A stretch of DNA of 64,000 nucleotides, taken from positions 396,215 through 460,214 of the forward strand of contig NZ_LT700192.1 of the NCBI RefSeq assembly GCF_900155425.1, read 5' to 3'. Within the stretch, counting starts at the first letter, position 1, and each line of letters starts with the position of its first letter. The stretch is from Parabacteroides massiliensis. Lineage in GTDB: Bacteria > Bacteroidota > Bacteroidia > Bacteroidales > Tannerellaceae. Shown in pieces: positions 37,561-45,407 of the stretch. The notes beneath the pieces are model-generated. The model saw only the letters and a list, made by a program, of their open reading frames with translations. It was not told the DNA's origin and did no database searches. The translations under genes and the position numbers were made by a program.

Positions 37561-37881
37561 TCATTCACAAAACATTTGTCGGAACACTTCTTTCAGTTCC
37601 TCTATTTCCCTGTTGTTAAGTTCTCCAATTTTTCGTTTTATACGGCTTTTATCCACCGTGCGAATTTGATCAGTGGCTATCTCTCCTTCACGCCCAGCTA
37701 TAGAACACAGAACCCGGTAAGGATAGTTCCTTATCGTAGAGGTTATCGGAACAATGACTACTGTTGTAAGGTACATATTCAAATCTGAAGGAGTAACAAC
37801 AACACATGGCCGTGTCTTTGCCATTTCCCCCCCACGGGTAGGGTCTAACTCTACCCAATATACTCCATACTGTTCTACCAT
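37561..37881 (-). CDS. mazF: MazF/PemK-family toxin
   Basis: Start set at the ATG at 37881 (MVEQYGVYWVELDPTRGGEMAK), giving 106 residues. It has the MazF fold signatures: GVYWVELDPTRGGEMAKTRPCVVV at the N-terminus and the VIVPITST strand, ending in the helix DKSRIKRKIGELNNREIEEL. MazF is an mRNA interferase. It overlaps mazE by 7 bp, typical of the pair. Confidence 0.92.
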   Translation of the reverse strand: MVEQYGVYWVELDPTRGGEMAKTRPCVVVTPSDLNMYLTTVVIVPITSTIRNYPYRVLCSIAGREGEIATDQIRTVDKSRIKRKIGELNNREIEELKEVFRQMFCE

Positions 37882-38123
37882 GTCCAATCCTCAAACTTTT
37901 CATCCTCAAACACATCAGGGATAAGCAACTCATCATCCCTATTCTCATGGGCACGTTTGGCAGCTTCCGCCCATCCCTGCCGTGGTTGTGCCTTTATCAC
38001 AATATTGTTCCCGTCCAAAGAAACGCTCACAGCCGATTTCAAGGACAAACGCAACTGTTTCAATATTTCGGAAGGAAGTATTATCCCCTTGCTGTTTCCA
38101 ATCTGAATAATATTCGTTACCAT
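37875..38123 (-). CDS. mazE: MazE-like AbrB-type antitoxin
   Basis: An 82-residue protein with an N-terminal AbrB/SpoVT swapped-hairpin motif (IIQIGNSKGIILPSEILKQLRL) and an acidic, aromatic C-terminal tail (FEDEKFEDWTW) that would bind MazF. It lies upstream of mazF on the same strand. Two 12-bp inverted repeats upstream suggest autoregulation. Confidence 0.92.
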   Translation of the reverse strand: MVTNIIQIGNSKGIILPSEILKQLRLSLKSAVSVSLDGNNIVIKAQPRQGWAEAAKRAHENRDDELLIPDVFEDEKFEDWTW

Positions 38124-38126
38124 AAT

Positions 38127-38187
38127 GTTATAACTTTAAAATTGATTATCACGATACAAATATAGATAAAGTTATAACAGCGCCAAA
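38127..38187 (-). promoter_or_regulatory. mazEF promoter with inverted-repeat operator
   Basis: On the minus strand TTTG (38184-38187), 19 bp, TATATTTG (38157-38164). The arms GTTATAACTTTA (38127-38138) and TAAAGTTATAAC (38167-38178) form a perfect 12-bp inverted repeat around the -7 box. Each arm also holds the palindrome GTTATAAC. Confidence 0.8.
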
Positions 38188-38241
38188 AGAAAAACTAACT
38201 TTTTCCCATTTTCACCGATAATCCGGCCAACGGCTGCACTC

Positions 38242-38286
38242 GTCGGGAGTGCTGGTGTATCCCCTTGCCGTGCGGCGCTCCCCGAC
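38242..38286. other. Strong hairpin between mazEF and rhuM
   Basis: The 380-bp gap has no gene. GTCGGGAGTGCTG pairs with CGGCGCTCCCCGAC (with G-U pairs in RNA), with a GC-rich loop. It could be a small RNA or a relic of a mobile-element end. No poly-T follows, so it is not a typical terminator. Confidence 0.35.
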
Positions 38287-38525
38287 ATATGATTCTTATC
38301 ATGCCTTGTGTCCTTTTCTCCGGCTTCTAACAAACAAACATGCATTAAAATATAGAGTAGTGTTTCCATTTGAATTTTAGTTATTTGATACCCCAACTAT
38401 GAACAACAAACAGACAACTGTTTTCTTTGAGACAGCAGAATGTTTCTGTTTTATTAAAATAAAAGAGAAACGAGAAAATTAGAAGAATACTTTCGAAAAA
38501 AATGCTTTTAGATGTTTCTTTTATC

Positions 38526-38533
38526 TATCTTTG
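38526..38533 (+). promoter_or_regulatory. -7 box of the rhuM gene
   Basis: TATCTTTG, 28 bp before the ATG at 38562, which has an AAAGGAAA ribosome-binding region. A good -33 TTTG at the expected distance is not seen. Confidence 0.45.
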
Positions 38534-38561
38534 CCAAAAGACAATAAAAAGGAAACATCAG

Positions 38562-39473
38562 ATGGAGAAGCAAGGAGAAATCATACTATACCAACCAGAT
38601 GAAGTCGTAAAACTGGAAGTACGCTTAGAGGACGAAACAGTTTGGCTAAACCGCCAACAGTTATCAGAGTTATTCGACAGAGATATAAAAACAATAGGCA
38701 AACACATAAGCAATGCTTTAAAAGAGGAATTAATAGATATTCCAACTGTCGCAAAATTTGCGACAGTTCAAAAAGAGGGTGAACGATTCGTCACTAGACA
38801 GGTTGAGTTCTACAACCTTGATATGATTCTTTCTGTTGGTTACAAAGTTAAAAGTCAAAGAGGAATACAGTTTCGCCAGTGGGCGAATAAGATTTTAAAA
38901 GATTATCTATTAAAAGGATATTCTATTAATCAACGGTTGAATGAGATTGAGCAGAAAATGGATAACAAGTTTTTCCGGATAGAGAAAACCATTGCGGAAC
39001 ATGACAAGAAAATCGACTTTTTCGTGCGCACCTCATTGCCTCCGGTAGAAGGTATCTTCTTTGACGGCCAGATATTCGATGCGTATAAGTTTGCCACAGA
39101 TTTAATAAAGTCAGCCAAATGCTCACTTATACTTATCGACAATTATGTAGATGAATCCGTGTTACTCATGTTGAGCAAACGAAACAGTGGAGTATCAGTT
39201 ACTATTTATACACACAAAATAAACGCACAGCTCCAACTTGATTTAAATAAACACAACGACCAATATCCTCCCATTGAAGCTAGAACCTACAAAAGCAGTC
39301 ATGACCGCTTCTTAATCATTGATAATACGGAAGTATATCATATTGGGGCATCGCTAAAGGATTTGGGCAAGAAAATGTTTGCTTTCTCTAAGTTGGATCT
39401 TCCTGCTCATACGATCATAAATCGTACTGTAAACATTAATATCCATACAAGAAACAGAAGAAATTTCTTTTGA
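38562..39473 (+). CDS. rhuM: RhuM-family protein with C-terminal PLD-like domain
   Basis: Start set at the ATG at 38562 (MEKQGEIILYQPDEV), giving 303 residues. The N-terminal RhuM domain (about residues 1-150) includes VWLNRQQLSELFDRDIKTIGKHI and QVEFYNLDMILSVGYKVKSQRG. The C-terminal part (about residues 165-290) is PLD-like: FDAYKFATDLIKSAKCSLILID, a variable VTIYTH strand and SHDRFLIIDNTEVYHIGASLKDL. The HKD-type Lys is replaced by Arg (HDR). RhuM proteins occur in defence islands and pathogenicity islands; the function is unknown. Confidence 0.8.
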   Translation: MEKQGEIILYQPDEVVKLEVRLEDETVWLNRQQLSELFDRDIKTIGKHISNALKEELIDIPTVAKFATVQKEGERFVTRQVEFYNLDMILSVGYKVKSQRGIQFRQWANKILKDYLLKGYSINQRLNEIEQKMDNKFFRIEKTIAEHDKKIDFFVRTSLPPVEGIFFDGQIFDAYKFATDLIKSAKCSLILIDNYVDESVLLMLSKRNSGVSVTIYTHKINAQLQLDLNKHNDQYPPIEARTYKSSHDRFLIIDNTEVYHIGASLKDLGKKMFAFSKLDLPAHTIINRTVNINIHTRNRRNFF

Positions 39474-39502
39474 TATACATCTGTTATTCTGTTGTTTTTC
39501 AC

Positions 39503-39510
39503 TATATTTG
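39503..39510 (+). promoter_or_regulatory. -7 box of the Septu-like operon
   Basis: TATATTTG, 22 bp before the ATG at 39533. The -33 area (about 39480) has no TTTG at ideal spacing, only GTTG at 39491, so the promoter may be weak or activated. Confidence 0.45.
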
Positions 39511-39532
39511 TTAAAGAAATAAAGAATCGCTT

Positions 39533-40774
39533 ATGATAATAGAATCAATAAAAATAGAAAATTTCAGGGGTATAGAATATTTAGAAATACCTGCACTGGA
39601 CGAACATATAAATCTTTTCGTCGGTGTCAACGGAGCTGGTAAAACAAGCGTATTGGACTCCTTTTCACTTGTGCTTTCTTGGCTTTTGGCCAGAATCAGA
39701 AATCCGAGATCATCCGGTACACCCATCGCTGAATCGGATATAAAAAACTATTCGAAAAGTGTATGTTCAATCTCTATCAAAGTAAAAAATTCCGGTGAAT
39801 GGATTTTATACCGTTCTAAATCTTATGCTAAAAATAAAGCAGATAACGGAAAAACTGAACTCCAGGATATGATGGAATATATCAATGAGATACATCATAG
39901 CGCAACTCAGGGAGGAAATATACCAGTAATTATGTATTATCCGGTAAACCAGGCCATCAACAATGCACCGGCTCATCTGAAAAGAGGAGGAAAAGAACCT
40001 GAAATTTGGGACACCTATGAAAATGCACTAAAAGGAAATACTGAATTCCGTTCTTTTTTTGAATGGTATAGAAAACAAGAAGATAACGAGAATGAACACA
40101 TATGTGACAACAGAAATTATCAGGATAAAAAACTTTCTACAATCAGAGAAGCCATAAAAAGATTCTTCCCTGATTTCAGTGATTTTCGTGTTCGTCGTAA
40201 TCCTCAAAGATATGTTATTCAAAAAGATTCTGAAATCATTGAATTCAACCAATTATCACAAGGAGAAAAATGTTACTTGGCTTTAGTATGTGATCTTGCA
40301 CGAAGGTTCGCTATGGCCAATCCAAACAGTGACTACCCACTACAAGGAGAAGGTATTGTGTTCATCGATGAAGTTGATTTGCATTTACACCCTAAATGGC
40401 AAATGGAAATTGTTGATAAATTGCGTACGATTTTTCCTAATTGTCAATTCTTCTTGTCAAGCCATTCACCTCATGTACTTTCTGATCTTACTTCCCACCA
40501 GATTTTTTTATTGGATAATGGCAATCTGAATCATACATCATTCAATCCCTATGGAAAACTAGTATTAACCAATTACTTTTCCATTTCAATGGCAAGAAAC
40601 TTGAAAGTAAAAGAACGAATAAATGATGCATATAAGGCATTAAAAGAAAACGATTCCACTACTTTTCAAAAAATCTTCGAAGAATTATCCAAGCAATTAG
40701 GTAAATTAGATCCGGATATGGTTAATCTAAAATTGGAATCTGTAAGAAAAGAGAACGATGAAAAAAATAAATAA
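39533..40774 (+). CDS. ptuA: PtuA-like AAA ATPase of a Septu-type defence system
   Basis: A 413-residue SMC/RecF-like ATPase: IENFRGIEYLEI then Walker A GVNGAGKTS at about residue 31, the ABC signature LSQGEKC at about residue 242, and Walker B GIVFIDEVDLHLHP at about residue 275 with the switch FLSSHSPHVLSD. Between them is a long insert with NQAINNAPAHLKRGG. This matches the ATPase of Septu and retron-Eco7-type effectors. It overlaps the HNH partner gene by 17 bp. Confidence 0.87.
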   Translation: MIIESIKIENFRGIEYLEIPALDEHINLFVGVNGAGKTSVLDSFSLVLSWLLARIRNPRSSGTPIAESDIKNYSKSVCSISIKVKNSGEWILYRSKSYAKNKADNGKTELQDMMEYINEIHHSATQGGNIPVIMYYPVNQAINNAPAHLKRGGKEPEIWDTYENALKGNTEFRSFFEWYRKQEDNENEHICDNRNYQDKKLSTIREAIKRFFPDFSDFRVRRNPQRYVIQKDSEIIEFNQLSQGEKCYLALVCDLARRFAMANPNSDYPLQGEGIVFIDEVDLHLHPKWQMEIVDKLRTIFPNCQFFLSSHSPHVLSDLTSHQIFLLDNGNLNHTSFNPYGKLVLTNYFSISMARNLKVKERINDAYKALKENDSTTFQKIFEELSKQLGKLDPDMVNLKLESVRKENDEKNK

Positions 40775-41384
40775 ATCAGAGGAGCCTTCCTCCTTAACTA
40801 AATTCAGGCGTAAAAATTCTTCCAATAAATGGGAGGACATTCATACAGAACAAAATCTGTCTATATATGAAGATTGCCTGCTTCAATGCATGGATGACCC
40901 AAATTACTTATGTGGCTATACAGAGATAAAACTTGAGGCCAACTACCACATTGATCACTTCATAAAAAGAGATATTTCCCCACGCCAAACATTTGATTGG
41001 CAAAATATGATTGCAGCAGTCCACGATTCCAAATTTGGAGCCGATTTTAAGGATAAGACTGTCAAAAAGAACGATTATAACAAACAGTTGAAAAAATACA
41101 ACCACATTCTTAATCCAGTGACAGACAATATAGAAGGTCGTTTTATTTTTTCAACAAATGGCGTTATCGAACCTGCAAATAGAAATGATACAGCTGCAGC
41201 AGAAACCATCCGTGTCTTTAATTTACAGGAGGATTCCCTGAACAGCAGACGAAAACAGGCAATGGAAAATACAAGAAGATTATTGGAACAAATGGATAAG
41301 GAAGCAGTAATTGGATATTTACAAGGAGAAGAATTTCCGAGTGCTATTGCTTATGAAATTTCCAGAAATCAACAAATTCACTAA
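40758..41384 (+). CDS. ptuB: PtuB-like HNH endonuclease of a Septu-type defence system
   Basis: A 208-residue protein with the HNH core YHIDHFIKRDISPRQTFDWQNMIAA (HIDH and W-N). The usual zinc-knuckle cysteines are largely missing: CGYTE replaces CxYC, and AVHDSKFGAD replaces CxxCNxxK. Overlap with the ATPase and gene order (ATPase then HNH) fit PtuAB, in which PtuA holds the nuclease that degrades nucleic acid on infection. The C-terminal half is charged and helical. Confidence 0.78.
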   Translation: MKKINKSEEPSSLTKFRRKNSSNKWEDIHTEQNLSIYEDCLLQCMDDPNYLCGYTEIKLEANYHIDHFIKRDISPRQTFDWQNMIAAVHDSKFGADFKDKTVKKNDYNKQLKKYNHILNPVTDNIEGRFIFSTNGVIEPANRNDTAAAETIRVFNLQEDSLNSRRKQAMENTRRLLEQMDKEAVIGYLQGEEFPSAIAYEISRNQQIH

Positions 41385-41414
41385 TTCTGAAATACCCCTA
41401 AAGTAAACCTTGCC

Positions 41415-41741
41415 ATGCGAGAAGCGGAAGAGAATATAAAATTCAAGATGGAAATTGACGTATTGGTTCCCATTCCACGTACTGTCACCCGTGATTTCAC
41501 CAGTTTGAAGCACCTGCGTCAATGGCAGAAACGGAATGACATTGACGTTTCTCTTTACTGTTTTGCACACCGGGAATACCTGCTCAACGAAAAGGGAGAA
41601 TGGGAACAATTTACCGTTATCGGCAAACAGGTAGTGACTATCGGAGAATTGGAAAGGCTTCTTTTGGCTATGAAGCAAAAGGGGTTCCACCAATACAGCC
41701 GTGAGGAATATGAAGAATTAAAACCTTCATCAACCAACTAA
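41415..41741 (+). CDS. Hypothetical protein upstream of serine recombinase
   Basis: A 108-residue protein with a mixed alpha/beta composition (DVLVPIPRTVTRDFTSLKHLRQW ... VVTIGELERLLLAMKQKGFHQYSREEY). It ends 11 bp before the recombinase, so it is probably in its operon. No family is recognised; it may modulate or accompany the recombinase. Confidence 0.6.
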   Translation: MREAEENIKFKMEIDVLVPIPRTVTRDFTSLKHLRQWQKRNDIDVSLYCFAHREYLLNEKGEWEQFTVIGKQVVTIGELERLLLAMKQKGFHQYSREEYEELKPSSTN

Positions 41742-41752
41742 AACGATACAAA

Positions 41753-42349
41753 ATGAAAATTGGATATGCACGTGTTTCCACTAAGGAACAACATTTGGAT
41801 ATGCAACTGGAAGCGTTGAAGGCTGCCGGATGCGAGAAGATCTTCTCTGAGAAAATGACCGGACGTCAACAAAACCGCCCGGAGCTGGATGCCTGCCTGA
41901 ACTTTCTCCGGGAAGGCGACACGCTTGTCGTATATAAGCTGGACCGGCTTGGCCGTTCTCTGAAGAATATCCTTACGCTATTGGAAGATTTCAAGAATAG
42001 GGGCATCCAATTCACCTCACTGCAAGACAACATCAGTACGGAAGGCGCAATCGGCCAACTGATGAACAACATTCTCGGTGCTTTCGCCCAATTTGAGCGT
42101 GACCTTATCTATGAGAGAACCCAAGAAGGCAGAAGAATCGCCAAGGAAAAAGGTGTCAAATTCGGCAGAAAGACACTTATCAACAAAAACAACATCGCCA
42201 AGCAGAAAAGCTGCATCCAGCTCTATGAATCCGGAACGCCGGTAAGGGAGATACAGAAGATATTAAACATAGGCAGTAGCGGAACAGTATATCGTCTATT
42301 GAGAAGGAATGGAATTGCGCTGAAATCCGAGAACAAAAATAACGAATAA
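41753..42349 (+). CDS. Serine recombinase (resolvase/invertase)
   Basis: A 198-residue small serine recombinase: IGYARVSTKEQ with the catalytic Ser at about residue 9, YKLDRLGRSLKN, GIQFTSLQDNI, AFAQFERDLIYERTQEGR and a C-terminal HTH (LYESGTPVREIQKILNIGSSGTVYRLLRR). It probably resolves or inverts the element that carries it. It follows the hypothetical gene by 11 bp. Confidence 0.93.
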   Translation: MKIGYARVSTKEQHLDMQLEALKAAGCEKIFSEKMTGRQQNRPELDACLNFLREGDTLVVYKLDRLGRSLKNILTLLEDFKNRGIQFTSLQDNISTEGAIGQLMNNILGAFAQFERDLIYERTQEGRRIAKEKGVKFGRKTLINKNNIAKQKSCIQLYESGTPVREIQKILNIGSSGTVYRLLRRNGIALKSENKNNE

Positions 42350-42490
42350 ACCTCTTCCTATCCTTCAAAGATGATTCTCAAAGATCGTCTGCAATTTCAC
42401 CTCTTAGCAAGATTATAGAAAAGTCTCTGAAAAGCCATGTCTTTGCGTATTTTACGATGTCGTATCCGATAGTCAGGGAAGCATTTTTTT

Positions 42491-42524
42491 GGTTCTTTTT
42501 TGGGGTGTCTGCCAAAAAAGAACC
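42491..42524. terminator. Bidirectional hairpin terminator, copy 2
   Basis: A 13-bp inverted repeat GGTTCTTTTTTGG / CCAAAAAAGAACC with an 8-nt loop, lying between the convergent serine recombinase and radC genes. It is nearly the same as the hairpin at 18097-18127. Confidence 0.65.
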
Positions 42525-42576
42525 CCGAAGCCGAAATCCCGGGCAGACGGGATTTCTCCCGTCCCCTCTACATTTC

Positions 42577-43194
42577 TTATAAATTTCCCTCGTCCGCATA
42601 ACTATAATAGCTATCGCCTGCTACAATCACATGGTCTAACAGACGGATGTCTAATGTTTCAGCGACTTTTTTAACCACTTTCGTCAAACTGTTATCCACA
42701 CAGCTGGGCTTGCGTGACCCTGACGGATGGTTATGCACCATGATAAAAGATACGGCATTATAATACAATGCCTGCTTCATGATAACCCGTATATCCACAG
42801 GGGCGGTATTTATCCCACCGCATGAGATACGAACTTTGCGGATGAGTTTGGACGAACTGTTCAGCAACAGCACCCACATCTCTTCAGTAGCAATATCGCA
42901 CAAAACAGGATGCATCATTTTATAAACATTATTGCTGGATAAAAGCGCAGGACTTTCAACTTGTCCTTCTTTCAGCCGTTTATATAACTCAATCGCCGCA
43001 TAAGCGACTTTTTTACGGCTGGGTGTCAGTGTTTCCAGTACATCAGACAAACACAACCCGTCCATTTCCATCTGTTCATACTTATATTCTTCACGTTTCA
43101 GTTTCTCACTGTTCGTCAAGGTATAAATCAACTCGCTGTTTTCCATCACCCGATAAATGTCATTCACTTCAAATACGGTTCTTTTCGTTTTCAT
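42577..43194 (-). CDS. radC: RadC-like JAB-domain protein
   Basis: Start set at the ATG at 43194 (MKTKRTVFEVNDIYRV), giving 205 residues. The JAMM/RadC motif is VHNHPSGSRKPSCVD near residue 155, after the SCGGINTAPVDIRVI strand. RadC-like proteins are common on Bacteroides plasmids and ICEs; their role is debated. It is convergent with the recombinase. Confidence 0.85.
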   Translation of the reverse strand: MKTKRTVFEVNDIYRVMENSELIYTLTNSEKLKREEYKYEQMEMDGLCLSDVLETLTPSRKKVAYAAIELYKRLKEGQVESPALLSSNNVYKMMHPVLCDIATEEMWVLLLNSSSKLIRKVRISCGGINTAPVDIRVIMKQALYYNAVSFIMVHNHPSGSRKPSCVDNSLTKVVKKVAETLDIRLLDHVIVAGDSYYSYADEGNL

Positions 43195-43217
43195 ACTGCC
43201 AAAAATTAAAAGATTAA

Positions 43218-43454
43218 TACTCGCAAACATCGCTTGTCGCCTCAACCATAAATTTTTCCTCAACTGATTGGGAACAGTGCATTGAAGAGAAAGCGGGAAA
43301 GACGGATCAGAACGGGATTGAACTGGTAAATACTACCTCCCGGAATGGGAGGATGGAGATTTGGCTTTTCAATATCGGGCGTTCCGGCCACGCCTACCTT
43401 CGCAATGTTCCTATCAGTTCAGGAAAAAATCATCATACCTCTCTTCCGGCATAG
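43218..43454 (+). pseudogene. Protein-like frame without start, gene remnant
   Basis: A 78-codon open frame with coding-like composition (TDWEQCIEEKAGKTDQNG..., GRMEIWLFNIGRSGHAYLRNV). It lacks an upstream ATG before an in-frame TAA. The C-terminal end runs into a hairpin (CCGGCATAGCCGG). The family is not recognised; it may be the 3' part of a lost gene. Confidence 0.35.
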
Positions 43455-43862
43455 CCGGAGCGTAGAGCGTTAGGGATAGTAGGGAAAAGCCCGGAGGGTA
43501 ACGAGGACTTGCAACGAATAGCCCGGCCAGAAGGGAACGCCCAAAGAAACCAATTCGGGTACAGAAAAACAGAACCGCCTTCCAACTATATAAAAAAACG
43601 TGAAAATCCACACATACTTCTGAAAAATCTTTTTCCGAAAGTATGTATAGGGTATGTGAAGGGAAAATAAATTTTCCCGGTCATTTCTGTGTTACTGCTT
43701 TGGGGATATTTAAAGGGGTTAGGAGTTTAGGTTTTTATTATGTATTTTGGTGGATGATTTTACACAGCCAATGCCTTTTATTTAAAAGACTTCTTTCTTT
43801 TATTTTACTGATATATTGACATATAAAAGAACAGGGATTACCTATTCCCTTCATCAACGGGT

Positions 43863-44082
43863 AGACAGTTTTACACAGCTGACAAATGGAACCGGACATT
43901 TATACACAACTAAAGCAAAAGTTGTGGACGGTTCTACACAACTATAAGCAACAGACGGGACACTTGTACACAACTAAAACAGGCAAAGCGGACGGCTCCA
44001 CACATCTAATAGTCCCAATAGGGACACTTGTGCACAACTAATTCTGTAAAAAATCGTGAAATGGGGACGGTTCTACACAGCT
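43863..44082. repeat. Iteron array, candidate replication origin
   Basis: Seven 18-bp repeats of the form GGAC-NN-TT-N-TACACAACT start at 43863, 43894, 43926, 43958, 43990, 44022 and 44065, spaced 31-32 bp except the last (43 bp). A further copy is at 43752-43769. The copy at 43894 contains TTATACACA, which fits the DnaA box TTATNCACA. The array lies directly at the 3' end of the minus-strand initiator-like gene, and the last copy overlaps its stop codon. A 32-bp period equals about three helical turns. Confidence 0.85.
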
Positions 44083-45407
44083 GGGACATCCATGTTCACC
44101 GCCCCGTCCGTTTCCGGGGATATGAACTCTTCTGGAGTAGGAGTAACTTCCGTTCTATTGGCACTCTCTAACTCTTCCTGTGCCCATCCTTCCGGAAACC
44201 TGCCGAATACAGCCACGAAATCACTGATATATATCTGTTTTTTCTTTTCTACGCTTTCCGGAGAGTTTGCCCATAAAAGGAACTCTTTATACAGTCCGGC
44301 ATCTTCCTCCACCTCTTTTGCCTTCTTCCTCCTGACATCCATATCCGTGTCTGGGTAGGCAATCTCGACATACAGCCCAAGCAGGTTCTTATAGAATTTC
44401 TTCACCACGACAGCATATTGTCCTTCATCAAAATAGTGCAGCGTATGCCTGGGAAACGAGAACAACACGGTATATGCCCATCTCTCATGATCGCCTTTCA
44501 CAAAAGAGAAATTGAAATTGGTATATTTCAGGTAAGTATTCATCTTTTTCAGTATCGAGGCAACCTTCTTTTTCCGGTCTTTGGGTTCGGCAATCTCTAT
44601 GCCGAGCTTTTTAGCCAGTTGATCGACTGTCAGCACATAAAAAGGAGCCTCATTCTTGGCGGTCTTATACTTGATCAAGTAAATCATCTTGGAAAGCTCC
44701 AGATAGAAATAGCGGTAACGGCTGGGCAGGCTACGGTAATCCTGAAGTTCCAAAAGGTTATAGAGCGAGAACATGAAATTTTTTATCTCCGGGCTTACCA
44801 CTGCCGAATACAGCCTTTTCGTTGACTTCTTCGTCTTGAAATCGGTCATTATGTCGAAACGTTTCAGGATCTGCACGAAATTATAGGATGTACGGCCATC
44901 CTCGCCAATGGTCGGATAACAGAGGTTCTCCAATCCCAGTTTATAGAGAGCCGCCTCAAAAACCGTCTCGATAGGATGGCTGATTCTCTGTCCTGCCATG
45001 TCGGTACATATATATTCCGGCTGCATATTCTTTCCGAACATTGCCGCAAGTTGCCGGTTATCCAGCTTGCGCTGCAAGTTGGTACGGTCATACCCCATCT
45101 TACGGCAAAAATCTTCTACGGAGAACCAGGAAGTCCCGAACAAGTCTTTGAGGTGATAGCTGCCCAGGTATATGATCAGATCGAGCATGACGTTTCCACC
45201 TGCCTTATACAACCGTTCAATCAGCACGGAATTATAGCTTTCCCCAAGCACCCTGGGGACACGGATCAGTTCTTTTGCCATGATAATACTTACAAAATCA
45301 ATCCTCTCACTGTTTTCATTGCCACAAAGATAGGCATACCGGCCAACATACGCATCATACTTATCAATCAGTTTTAACGGTATGACCGGCATGGGGAAAG
45401 GATACAC
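44073..45407 (-). CDS. Probable plasmid replication initiator
   Basis: A 444-residue soluble protein. Its C-terminal boundary falls in the iteron array. The N-terminal half contains helical winged-helix-like segments (SWFSVEDFCRKMGYDRTNLQRKL) and the central part LYNLLELQDYRSLPSRYRYFYLELSKMIYLIKYK resembles initiator WH domains of RepB-type plasmid proteins. The start may be GTG at 45407, one base after the upstream stop, or ATG at 45392. The iterons support a Rep role; the family match itself is by eye. Confidence 0.65.
   Translation of the reverse strand: MYPFPMPVIPLKLIDKYDAYVGRYAYLCGNENSERIDFVSIIMAKELIRVPRVLGESYNSVLIERLYKAGGNVMLDLIIYLGSYHLKDLFGTSWFSVEDFCRKMGYDRTNLQRKLDNRQLAAMFGKNMQPEYICTDMAGQRISHPIETVFEAALYKLGLENLCYPTIGEDGRTSYNFVQILKRFDIMTDFKTKKSTKRLYSAVVSPEIKNFMFSLYNLLELQDYRSLPSRYRYFYLELSKMIYLIKYKTAKNEAPFYVLTVDQLAKKLGIEIAEPKDRKKKVASILKKMNTYLKYTNFNFSFVKGDHERWAYTVLFSFPRHTLHYFDEGQYAVVVKKFYKNLLGLYVEIAYPDTDMDVRRKKAKEVEEDAGLYKEFLLWANSPESVEKKKQIYISDFVAVFGRFPEGWAQEELESANRTEVTPTPEEFISPETDGAVNMDVPAV

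Noticed and set aside
38172-38396. 74-codon minus-strand frame upstream of mazEF
   Set aside because: It crosses the mazEF operator and a strong hairpin and has no plausible protein features.
43863-44082. Regular repeats that might be a CRISPR array
   Set aside because: The units are 18 bp with degenerate positions and only 14-bp gaps, with no cas genes. Iteron organisation next to a Rep-like gene fits better.
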